DNA of 10,726 bases from NCBI GenBank assembly GCA_900770535.1, contig CAAHDV010000231.1, positions 1-10,726 of the forward strand. The letters are read 5' to 3'. Under the pieces are notes generated by a model. The model did not search any database and was not told the origin of the DNA. It worked only from the letters and a program-made list of their open reading frames with translations. A program made the position numbers and the translations under genes. The DNA comes from Lachnospiraceae bacterium (GTDB taxonomy: Bacteria > Bacillota > Clostridia > Lachnospirales > Lachnospiraceae). Shown here one piece after another: positions 1 through 6,301 of this stretch. The first letter of the stretch is position 1. Each line of letters begins with the position of its first letter.

Positions 1-354
1 GAGCAGTATATAGTCGAACTCTTCCCGCAGATCATCCACCAGTTTTTTCATCTGGCCCGGGTTCACAGAGGACTTGTCCCGGGTCTGGGCAGATGGGAGC
101 AGATAAAGGTTCGGGTATCTTTTGTCTCTTATCAGGGCCTGCTTCATGCGGCAGTTGCCTTCCACCACATCTACGAGATTATAGATGATGCGGTTTTCCA
201 GTCCCATCACAACGTCGAGATTGCGCAGGCCGATGTCTGTGTCGATCAGCACAACGCTGTAGCCTAACAGTGCCAGGCCTGTCCCGATGTTTGCGGTGGT
301 GGTGGTTTTGCCGACCCCGCCTTTTCCAGAAGTAATTACCATGACTTCACTCAT
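1..354 (-). CDS. minD: MinD, septum-site-determining ATPase (N-terminal 118 residues, cut by left edge)
   Basis: MinD is a membrane-associated ATPase of the ParA/MinD family. It recruits MinC to the membrane and so blocks FtsZ assembly away from mid-cell. The visible part begins MSEVMVITSGKGGVGKTTTT. The deviant Walker A motif KGGVGKT is at residues 11-17, with the signature lysine K11. The following DTDIGLRNLD (residues 38-47) is typical of MinD rather than of plasmid ParA proteins. The start is the ATG at 352-354, preceded by AGGAGG about 7 nt upstream; a later ATG at codon 5 has no such site. The gene lies 64 nt after minC. The family is usually about 260-270 residues, so less than half is present. 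The membrane-targeting helix, and any minE, would lie beyond position 1. Confidence 0.95.
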   Translation of the reverse strand, partial: MSEVMVITSGKGGVGKTTTTANIGTGLALLGYSVVLIDTDIGLRNLDVVMGLENRIIYNLVDVVEGNCRMKQALIRDKRYPNLYLLPSAQTRDKSSVNPGQMKKLVDDLREEFDYILL

Positions 355-386
355 AGAAACGCCTCCTGAAAAATTCTACCGAATCT

Positions 387-415
387 ATTTTACCCTATAT
401 TCTTAAATATTTCCA
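387..415 (-). promoter_or_regulatory. possible internal promoter ahead of minD
   Basis: Read on the minus strand, TGGAAA (410-415) and TAAAAT (387-392) are separated by 17 nt, a sigma-A-like arrangement about 30-60 nt before the minD start. The surrounding stretch (about 355-480, including the end of minC) is much richer in A and T than the rest of the cluster. The hexamers match the consensus only in part, and AT-rich DNA gives such matches by chance. This is a weak call; minD may simply be read from the upstream operon promoter. Confidence 0.22.
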
Positions 416-418
416 GTA

Positions 419-1084
419 TTAATTGAAATTTAACATATTTAAGAAAGATTTTTTTATTACTTTCGTACAAATACTACAATTTTCTACAGAAGCAATCATG
501 GGACCCTTGCCCAGCTTCTTTCCTTTGTCACCGTAATGACAGGAAATGTCGGCAATGCGGATCTGAAGAGGCACCATCTCCATGGCTGCCACCACCGCGT
601 CCCGGTTTCCGGCAACTCCGGCATGGACGGAACCGCGCAGTTCCCCCAGCACAATGATGTTTCCTTTTGCCGCCACACGGGCGCCGTGGCGTACATCTCC
701 GATAATGACGATGCTGGCCTCCGATTCTATGGATTCTCCCCGATGCAGATCTCCCCGGTAAAACTGGCCGGTCCGCTCGGAAAGCTCCATCAGCTTCTGG
801 TTCAGCGCTTTCTCACACCGCTCCACCCGCTCCAGATCCTGATCTAACAGGCAGAGCACCTCGATGCCGGAGTTTTCCGTGATGGTGTTGACAATCTGCA
901 TTTCCTGGGCGGCCGTGAGGGGCCGTCCCTGCAAGAGCAGTGCCATCTGGGCATTGCCCCAGAACCGGGCCGACTCCTTAAATTTTGTGGCAAGCTCCGC
1001 GATCAGTTCTTCAAAGCTGCACTCCGGATCCAGAATCACTGTCATGCCTGCTTTGCTGCTTTTGATCACAATCCTGTTTTTCAT
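419..1084 (-). CDS. minC: MinC, septum-site-determining protein (FtsZ inhibitor)
   Basis: MinC inhibits FtsZ polymerisation and acts at the poles through MinD on the membrane. At 221 residues it has the usual family length. Residues 1 to about 100 form the variable N-terminal FtsZ-inhibiting domain. After a short linker, residues about 110-200 form the beta-helical dimerisation and MinD-binding domain. That domain is recognised by its glycine-rich repeats, including GDVRHGARV and KGNIIVLGELRGSVHAG. The last 20 or so residues are encoded by markedly AT-rich DNA and include two cysteines, but they still fit the usual C-terminal tail in length and pattern. The start is ATG at 1082-1084, with GGGAG 11 nt upstream. 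It is followed 64 nt later by minD and preceded by the PBP2 gene with a 60-nt gap that contains a hairpin. Confidence 0.93.
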   Translation of the reverse strand: MKNRIVIKSSKAGMTVILDPECSFEELIAELATKFKESARFWGNAQMALLLQGRPLTAAQEMQIVNTITENSGIEVLCLLDQDLERVERCEKALNQKLMELSERTGQFYRGDLHRGESIESEASIVIIGDVRHGARVAAKGNIIVLGELRGSVHAGVAGNRDAVVAAMEMVPLQIRIADISCHYGDKGKKLGKGPMIASVENCSICTKVIKKSFLNMLNFN

Positions 1085-1093
1085 GGTTTCACC

Positions 1094-1137
1094 CGCTCCC
1101 CTTTGTTGTATCCGCGCTCCCGGAAATTTGGGAGCGC
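1094..1137 (-). promoter_or_regulatory. minC leader hairpin with a second copy of one arm at the ribosome binding site
   Basis: In the gap between the PBP2 stop and the minC start, the minus-strand RNA reads GCGCUCCC (1137-1130), an 8-nt loop, then GGGAGCGC (1121-1114). This is a perfect 8-bp GC-rich stem. A further GGGAGCG copy lies at 1100-1094 and overlaps the minC Shine-Dalgarno. The first arm could therefore pair with either copy, hiding or freeing the ribosome binding site. No U-run follows the stem, so an intrinsic terminator is unlikely. The pairing is read from the sequence; the regulatory role is inference. Confidence 0.45.
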
Positions 1138-1144
1138 ATTCTGA

Positions 1145-4027
1145 TCAGTCTCCGACCTTAACATTGGAAACTTCCAGGGCACCACTGCCCAGGATGGATT
1201 CCAGATCGGTATATCCGTAGTAAAAGCGGTAGACATTTTTTGCCACCATTGCCGCGTTGGAGGAAGAATATCCGTAAGGAATATTGACGGTTACGCAGAT
1301 CTCCGGGTTTGTATACGGTCCGTAGGAAATAAAGAACGCATGGTTACCACGGGTTCTGGACTCCTGGGCCGTACCGGTCTTACCGGCAATCTCCACCTCC
1401 AGATCCTTAAAGATCTTACTTACAGAACCATCCGTTATCACGGCGCGCATGCCCTGATGGACTGCGTCCCAGGTGGAATCCGCGATATCCACATGCCCGG
1501 TTGCCTCCGGAGTAAAATCTTTGATGAGGTTTCCCTCGGAATCCGTCATCTTGTCTAACAGGCTTAAGTCAAAGACCGTTCCGCTGTTGGCAATGGCTGC
1601 CACATAACGGGAAAGCTGTACATTGGAATACGAGTTGGTACCCTGTCCCATGGCAGAACGCTCCGGGTCCTCTGTTGTCAGCTCCGGTGTCGTCTCTGGA
1701 ATTTCAATGCCGGACGGACGGTTTAAGCCAAACATGGACGCATAGCGGCGGATGGTATCCACACCCATATCCGTAGAATAAACCAGCGTGTCCCGGTTGG
1801 TTGCCAGACGGTGTGCCACCTCCGCGAAGAAATAGTTGCAGGAGTTCTGAAGGCCGCCCACAACGTTTAACGGTCCATGGTGTCCCGGGTAAATCCAGCA
1901 CTTAATGTGCGGATCCACTTCCTTATATTCGCCGGTACAGTCGATGGTCTCATAAAGACCAATGACCTTCTCTTCCAGTCCCGCAATGGCGGTGATCGGC
2001 TTAAATGTGGAACCCGGTGCTTTCTTGGCCTGAGTCGCGTTGTTGTAAAGCGGCAGGGACAAATCTTCCTGCAGCTGTTTCATATACGCCGGGTCCGCGC
2101 TTCCGGACAGGCGGTTGTTGTCGTAGCTTGGGTAGGTAACCAGTGCCCGCACCTCTCCGGTGTTGCCATCGGTGATTACCACACCGCCCGTACACGGATC
2201 CAGCGCCAGCGGGGCCGGAGTCAGTTCAATATTCTGAATCTTGCGGCGGATGAACTGGAAGGCGTATTCCTCACCGTTGGCCGTTAAGAGCTGCACCTCA
2301 TTTGCGTCATAGGGAAGTACGCCCTGGGCGTAAAGGGCCAGGCAGAGCTGGCGTCCGGTGATGACCTGGTCGTTGATCAGGTAGCGGTAAATACGTTTGG
2401 TAAACTTCGCGTCATCCTTTAACTGATCCAGCGTATAGTCCACGAGGACCTGATAAATATCATCCGCGCTGGAATATTTGCTGGTAACATTCAGTTTCGT
2501 AGTGTCAATCCAGTTTTCCGAGATACCGGCATAAATGTAATCCCGCAGGCTGATCTCATCGTTTTTCCAGGCCAGATAGCTCTCACTGTTCTGGTCAATC
2601 CGGTCTTTCTGGACAATGCCTACCGTACTGTCAGAAAGCCAGTTGTAAATATAGGCCATGTAGGCCATCATATCCTGCGGCAGATCCTTCATCATGGTTG
2701 GATGGTCGCTCATCAGCTCGTAGCGCAGGCGCTCTAAAATCTGCTCTCTGGACGAGGTATAAACGGACTGGATCTGCCGTTCAATGTCCGTGGCATCCTC
2801 CGAAGCCATATGGCTTAAGGAAAGCACATTGTTGTTGATGAGCTGGTAGTACGCGTCCTTCACCGGAATGCTGATCTTGGAGGAATCCGTGATAGCAGAG
2901 GTATCCACGTCCTGATTGACCAGGGCTTTGGCCACAATACCTGCTAACTGCTGTTCGATCAGATGGTAGATTCCGATCTGCAGGTCCCGGTCAATGGTCA
3001 GGTAAATATCATTGCCGGTGGACGCCTGGGTTTCCGAAATCACCTGCATGACATTTCCCACGTTGTTGACCACCAGGTTCTTATAACCCTTATGTCCCTG
3101 AAGTTCCAGTTCCATGGATGCCTCAATACCGGTACGGCCGACAATATCGCTGAGTTCATACTCCGAATTTGTCTTTTTGAGCTCCTCCAGCTGATCCTCC
3201 TGCACTTTGCCGGTATAACCGATGATCGGCGCAAAGTACTCTGCGTCATTGTAGCGGCGGATGGTCGTCTCTGCCACTTCCACGCCCTTCAGCTCCGCGG
3301 TATGTTCCATCAGATCTGCCACGGTCTCATCGTCCACCCGGTCACAGATGGTAGTCGCCTCATATTTTTTATATGCGACAAGTGACATTGTATACCGGAT
3401 ATTGACAAGCTGTACCAGCTCCGCGTCGGAAAGAATCAGGGGATTGCCCTTATCATCCTTCATCTTGTCAATCCCATATGCTGTTTTTTTCTTTTCGATC
3501 AGTTCTCTTGCTGTCACTGCGGTCGGATATTTTCCCTTGTCATCATCCAGCTCATCTACGGATTTGCGTCCGTAAAAATCACGCAGGAACCGTTTTCTTG
3601 CAGCTTCCGATGATGAGGTGTAGACGATTTCCCCATCGTCATTGATCGCGATTTCCAGCTTTCCCTGTGCCTGATAACCATGTTTGTTCAAAATCTGGAT
3701 CAGCTTCAGGAGCATGGCATTCATGCCGGCACTTTTCGGGTAATCACCGGTATCCTGTACCGTTACTGCGTAGGCCAGCTCATTGTAAGCCAGAAGATTC
3801 CCGTTGCGGTCATAGATGTTGCCACGGGTACCCGGTGTCGTCACGGTTTTTTCGATCATCTGGACATAATCTTCCAGATAGGATTCTCCGTTTACGATCT
3901 GAAGGTCGAACAGCTTGGCCGCCAGAACCAGGAACATGCCGGTAAATACCAGCGCCAGCGCAAAAATACGGGAGCTTAAGACCCGTTTTAAAAAATCATA
4001 TAGTTTATGGAAGAAATCTTTCAGCAC
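1145..4027 (-). CDS. mrdA: Penicillin-binding protein 2, class B elongasome transpeptidase, unusually long (960 aa)
   Basis: This is a monofunctional DD-transpeptidase that cross-links peptidoglycan during side-wall elongation together with RodA, MreC and MreD. There is a short cytoplasmic N-terminus, one membrane segment at about residues 18-40, then the pedestal domain with RGNIYDRNGNLLA. The transpeptidase domain has all three active-site motifs: STFK with nucleophile S673 and K676, SCN at 729-731, and KTGT at 883-886. The start is GTG (4025-4027), with AGGAG 10 nt upstream. E. coli PBP2 has 633 residues. Most of the excess here lies between D346 (in LTIDRDLQ) and G614 (in GGVVITDGNTGEV), about 265 residues where the family normally has a few dozen. 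The insert is helical and charged and has no motif I recognise. The gene sits 24 nt after mreD and 60 nt before minC. PBP2 is favoured over the divisome class B enzymes because of the mreCD neighbours; there is no PASTA domain. Confidence 0.92.
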   Translation of the reverse strand: MLKDFFHKLYDFLKRVLSSRIFALALVFTGMFLVLAAKLFDLQIVNGESYLEDYVQMIEKTVTTPGTRGNIYDRNGNLLAYNELAYAVTVQDTGDYPKSAGMNAMLLKLIQILNKHGYQAQGKLEIAINDDGEIVYTSSSEAARKRFLRDFYGRKSVDELDDDKGKYPTAVTARELIEKKKTAYGIDKMKDDKGNPLILSDAELVQLVNIRYTMSLVAYKKYEATTICDRVDDETVADLMEHTAELKGVEVAETTIRRYNDAEYFAPIIGYTGKVQEDQLEELKKTNSEYELSDIVGRTGIEASMELELQGHKGYKNLVVNNVGNVMQVISETQASTGNDIYLTIDRDLQIGIYHLIEQQLAGIVAKALVNQDVDTSAITDSSKISIPVKDAYYQLINNNVLSLSHMASEDATDIERQIQSVYTSSREQILERLRYELMSDHPTMMKDLPQDMMAYMAYIYNWLSDSTVGIVQKDRIDQNSESYLAWKNDEISLRDYIYAGISENWIDTTKLNVTSKYSSADDIYQVLVDYTLDQLKDDAKFTKRIYRYLINDQVITGRQLCLALYAQGVLPYDANEVQLLTANGEEYAFQFIRRKIQNIELTPAPLALDPCTGGVVITDGNTGEVRALVTYPSYDNNRLSGSADPAYMKQLQEDLSLPLYNNATQAKKAPGSTFKPITAIAGLEEKVIGLYETIDCTGEYKEVDPHIKCWIYPGHHGPLNVVGGLQNSCNYFFAEVAHRLATNRDTLVYSTDMGVDTIRRYASMFGLNRPSGIEIPETTPELTTEDPERSAMGQGTNSYSNVQLSRYVAAIANSGTVFDLSLLDKMTDSEGNLIKDFTPEATGHVDIADSTWDAVHQGMRAVITDGSVSKIFKDLEVEIAGKTGTAQESRTRGNHAFFISYGPYTNPEICVTVNIPYGYSSSNAAMVAKNVYRFYYGYTDLESILGSGALEVSNVKVGD

Positions 4028-4051
4028 GCTTATGTCACTCCTATTTGATGT

Positions 4052-4567
4052 TTAGTATTCCCGTTCCCGGCGGTTATCCAGTTCATCCAGCCTGCGGTTG
4101 GCAGACAGGAAGAAACGGTAAATAAGCAGAGTCGTTACCACCGTAAAGATCAGCTCCGGAATGATGATTTCCTTCGCGTAATAAAGGAAATCCAGCCGGT
4201 TGCGGATCAGGAAACGAAACACGTAAATATACAGGTTGTAGATCAGCTCGTTGACCAGGCTCATGACCAGCGGCAGATTGATATAGTCCTCATAGTAATA
4301 CTGGGTACAGATGCCGTTGAAATAGCCGATGTTGATGAACAGCAGCGTATAAAAGCCGAAGGGACCGCTGTAAAACAGATCCAGTAAAATTCCGGCAAAC
4401 AGACCGTATAACAGTCCTGCTTCCTTTCCGTAAATAAATCCAAAGGAAAACGTCAGGATCAGAAGGAGGTTCGGCGTCGCGGTGAGGAACGGAATCAGCG
4501 GAAATACACAGTTCTGAACGGTAAACGCCAGAATCATCAGTACCACATTTAATAAGAACCGTTTCAT
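4052..4567 (-). CDS. mreD: MreD, rod-shape-determining membrane protein
   Basis: MreD is a small integral membrane protein of the elongasome that works with MreC and MreB to position lateral wall synthesis. The protein has 171 residues, typical for the family. It is almost wholly hydrophobic, with about five predicted membrane spans: roughly residues 4-22, 28-46, 50-90 (probably two) and 140-158. It ends in a charged cytoplasmic tail, NRRLDELDNRREREY. The motif NLLLILTFSFGFIYGKEAGLLYG is cut here to its core, PNLLLILTFSFGF, which resembles the MreD signature region. The ATG start overlaps the mreC stop in an ATGA (4564-4567), so translation is probably coupled. PBP2 follows after 24 nt. Confidence 0.92.
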   Translation of the reverse strand: MKRFLLNVVLMILAFTVQNCVFPLIPFLTATPNLLLILTFSFGFIYGKEAGLLYGLFAGILLDLFYSGPFGFYTLLFINIGYFNGICTQYYYEDYINLPLVMSLVNELIYNLYIYVFRFLIRNRLDFLYYAKEIIIPELIFTVVTTLLIYRFFLSANRRLDELDNRREREY

Positions 4568-5442
4568 GCGCCTGTCTGTGCCCCCTCTGTATTTTCTGTA
4601 CTTTCCTGCGGTGTCTCTTCCTCTTTCAGTGTCGTGATGACCAGGACCTCCTGCAGGCTGTCAAACTGTGCCGCCGGAATCAGATAGCCGGACTTGGTCA
4701 GGCGGCTCTGGTCTGTGGTGATATCGGCCGCATAGCCGATCAGAATGCCTGGCAGGAACTTAGAACTGATGTTGGAGGTCACAATGCGGTCTCCGTCTTT
4801 CAGATCGCCGTTCTCCGCGATGTTGCTCAAACGCAGCCTTCCCTCTCCGAACAAAGTCAGGTCGCCGGATACAATGCAGGTATCTCCGGACTGCTGCGCC
4901 ATGCCACTGACACGGCTTACATCGTCGATAATGGAGCGGACTGTGGCATAATGAGCGCCCACATCGGTGACAATGCCCACCAGGCCACCACCGGCCATAA
5001 CATTGGCATCTACCTGGACACCGTCCGCAGAGCCTTTGTTGATCCGGAATACCTGGAACCAGTCACCGGAGTCCTTCGCAATAACCCTGGCGCCGATTTT
5101 CTGATACTGCATATAATCCTGATCCAGATCGTAAAGCTCCCGCAGGCGCTGCAGTTCAAACTGTTCTGACTGCAGGCGGCTGTTCTCCTCCACCAGTGCG
5201 TCAATGCGGTCCTGCAGTGCCTGTTTTTCTGCCATGGCGCTGTGCAGGGTACTGTAGTTGCTGATGCCATTATAGAGGGAGGTTCCCACCCGGTTCACTC
5301 CCGACTGGATCGGGCTTAAGGCATAGCCCACGCCGCTTCTCAGCGGATTTAAAAAGCCATCCTTAAAGGAAGTAATGCCGATCAGCAGAATGCAGAAAAC
5401 CGACAATCCGATCAGAATGTATTTGCTGCGTTTTGATTCCAT
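4564..5442 (-). CDS. mreC: MreC, rod-shape-determining extracellular scaffold protein
   Basis: MreC links the MreB/MreD machinery to PBP2 outside the membrane. The protein has 292 residues: a short basic N-terminus, one membrane anchor at about residues 8-26, then a coiled coil at about 70-115 (heptad-like stretch EKQALQDRIDALVEENSRL). Two beta-barrel domains follow at about 118-270, with the family pattern GDWFQVFRINKGSADGV and GLVGIVTDVG. The last 20 residues are a low-complexity Glu/Thr/Gln tail. The ATG start is 3 nt after the radC stop, with GGGG about 10 nt upstream, which implies translation coupled to radC. mreB is not found before it. The downstream overlap with mreD fixes the operon. 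Confidence 0.94.
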   Translation of the reverse strand: MESKRSKYILIGLSVFCILLIGITSFKDGFLNPLRSGVGYALSPIQSGVNRVGTSLYNGISNYSTLHSAMAEKQALQDRIDALVEENSRLQSEQFELQRLRELYDLDQDYMQYQKIGARVIAKDSGDWFQVFRINKGSADGVQVDANVMAGGGLVGIVTDVGAHYATVRSIIDDVSRVSGMAQQSGDTCIVSGDLTLFGEGRLRLSNIAENGDLKDGDRIVTSNISSKFLPGILIGYAADITTDQSRLTKSGYLIPAAQFDSLQEVLVITTLKEEETPQESTENTEGAQTGA

Positions 5443-5445
5443 CTG

Positions 5446-6138
5446 TTATAATCCCCGTTCTTTCATGCTGACATAAGTGCCATCACCTATGATGATATGA
5501 TCTAACACCGGGATACCGATCACCCGTCCGGCCTCCTCTACCCGCCTGGTCAGAAGAATGTCCTCCCTGCTGGGTTCCGGGTCGCCGCTGGGGTGATTGT
5601 GTACCAGGATCAGGCTTACCGCCTGAAATTTCAGTGCCTGGATAAAAATTTCCCTCGGTGTGGCAAGAGACGCATTCACCGTTCCTTTGGACAGCGCTAC
5701 GTCTCCGATCATGTTTTGTTTCGTATTAAAAAGCATCATGTGGAACTCTTCCTGTTCCTTATGACGCAGGTCTTCCTGATAGTATTCTGCCACCTGGGCC
5801 GGATCGTTAAAACGGACCGGACTCCTGATGGCTTTTCGCTTCCAGATACGCCTGGAAAGTTCTCCGATGCACTGAAGCTGGATGGCTTTCACCTGTCCAA
5901 TGCCTTTGACGCTCATAAGCTCCGGCAGGGACAAATGCAAAAGTCCCAGAATTCCTTCTCCGGGACCTCCAAGCTCCAGGATCCGGGCAGCCAGTTCCAG
6001 TACGCTCTCCCGCGCGCTTCCGGTTCGGAGGATCACAGCCAGAAGCTGTGCGTCACTCAAGTGCTCCGGCCCGGATTTTACGCAGCGTTCATATGGCCGC
6101 TCCTCATGGGGCAGCTCTTTCATTGTCTTGTGTTTCAT
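5446..6138 (-). CDS. radC: RadC-family JAB/MPN domain protein
   Basis: RadC proteins were once linked to DNA repair, but their biochemical role is unsettled; the fold is that of JAMM metallopeptidases. The protein has 230 residues, the normal size. Residues about 20-95 carry the helix-hairpin-helix region, with SVKGIGQVKAIQL (G79-I80-G81). The C-terminal JAB domain has the complete metal-binding pattern HxHx7SxxD: H180, H182, S190 and D193 within HNHPSGDPEPSRED. The ATG (6136-6138) has GGAGG 7 nt upstream; a second ATG at codon 6 lacks a good site. It is the first gene of the radC-mreC-mreD-PBP2-minC-minD run. This matches the known Firmicutes neighbourhood of radC next to mre genes, which may reflect shared transcription rather than shared function. 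Confidence 0.95.
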   Translation of the reverse strand: MKHKTMKELPHEERPYERCVKSGPEHLSDAQLLAVILRTGSARESVLELAARILELGGPGEGILGLLHLSLPELMSVKGIGQVKAIQLQCIGELSRRIWKRKAIRSPVRFNDPAQVAEYYQEDLRHKEQEEFHMMLFNTKQNMIGDVALSKGTVNASLATPREIFIQALKFQAVSLILVHNHPSGDPEPSREDILLTRRVEEAGRVIGIPVLDHIIIGDGTYVSMKERGL

Positions 6139-6186
6139 GGTTCACCCTCCATTCTCTCTCCAAGTACGAAGCGGAAGGGAACAAAT

Positions 6187-6207
6187 TGTTCACGCTTTGT
6201 GTGAACA
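6187..6207 (-). promoter_or_regulatory. inverted repeat in radC leader, possible operator or leader hairpin
   Basis: TGTTCAC and GTGAACA form perfect 7-bp arms around a 7-nt spacer. The left arm is shared with a second, nearly perfect palindrome, GAACAAATTGTTC (6179-6191), so three half-sites sit in 29 nt. If the proposed promoter is right, they lie at about +7 to +35 of the transcript. There they could bind a repressor as DNA or fold as RNA. GAAC-N5-GTTC is close to, but one base longer than, the Gram-positive LexA box GAAC-N4-GTTC. The symmetry is seen; the function is inferred. Confidence 0.35.
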
Positions 6208-6220
6208 GCAATACGGTTTT

Positions 6221-6249
6221 AGTTTACCACAAATCAAATATCGTGTATA
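6221..6249 (-). promoter_or_regulatory. candidate sigma-A promoter for the radC-mre-min cluster
   Basis: On the minus strand, TATACA (6244-6249) and TAAACT (6221-6226) are 17 nt apart. A TG one base before the -10 gives an extended -10 element. Transcription would start near 6213, about 75 nt before radC. This is the only gap longer than 100 nt in the window, and it lies where a new operon begins, which supports a promoter here. The hexamers match the consensus at 4 of 6 positions each, so the exact placement is tentative. Confidence 0.4.
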
Positions 6250-6276
6250 CAAAAAATGGAAAACTTTAGAAATGGT

Positions 6277-6301
6277 TAATATTTTTCACCGCAAAATATT
6301 A
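6277..6301 (-). terminator. weak AT-rich hairpin at the end of the mutL-miaA-ynbB group
   Basis: TAATATTTT, which includes the TAA stop codon, pairs perfectly with AAAATATTA across the 7-nt loop GCGGTGA. The 9-bp stem has no G or C and no immediate U-run, though T-rich runs follow 15-30 nt later. It sits exactly where a terminator is expected, but an AT-only stem is a poor intrinsic terminator. It may instead protect the 3' end, or be chance in AT-rich DNA. Confidence 0.3.

Larger units (their letters stand above)
6139..6298. other. AT-rich intergenic region between two operons
   Basis: This 160-nt stretch is the longest non-coding gap in the window. It contains no open reading frame of note. 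From right to left it holds most of the hairpin that ends the ynbB group, a T-rich stretch, the candidate promoter, the nested GTTC/GAAC dyads and the radC ribosome binding site. Confidence 0.7.

Noticed and set aside
419..485. Possible frameshift at the C-terminus of MinC
   Set aside because: The tail (SVENCSICTKVIKKSFLNML) is unusual in composition but fits the expected length and alternation of the MinC tail, and the protein has normal total length.
1114..1137. Intrinsic terminator between PBP2 and minC
   Set aside because: The stem is strong but no T-run follows on either strand.
6179..6191. LexA box upstream of radC
   Set aside because: The GAAC and GTTC halves are separated by 5 nt, not the 4 nt of the Gram-positive LexA site.
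5593..6204. Plus-strand open frame of 203 codons opposite radC
   Set aside because: radC is unmistakable on the other strand and the plus-strand translation matches nothing recognisable.
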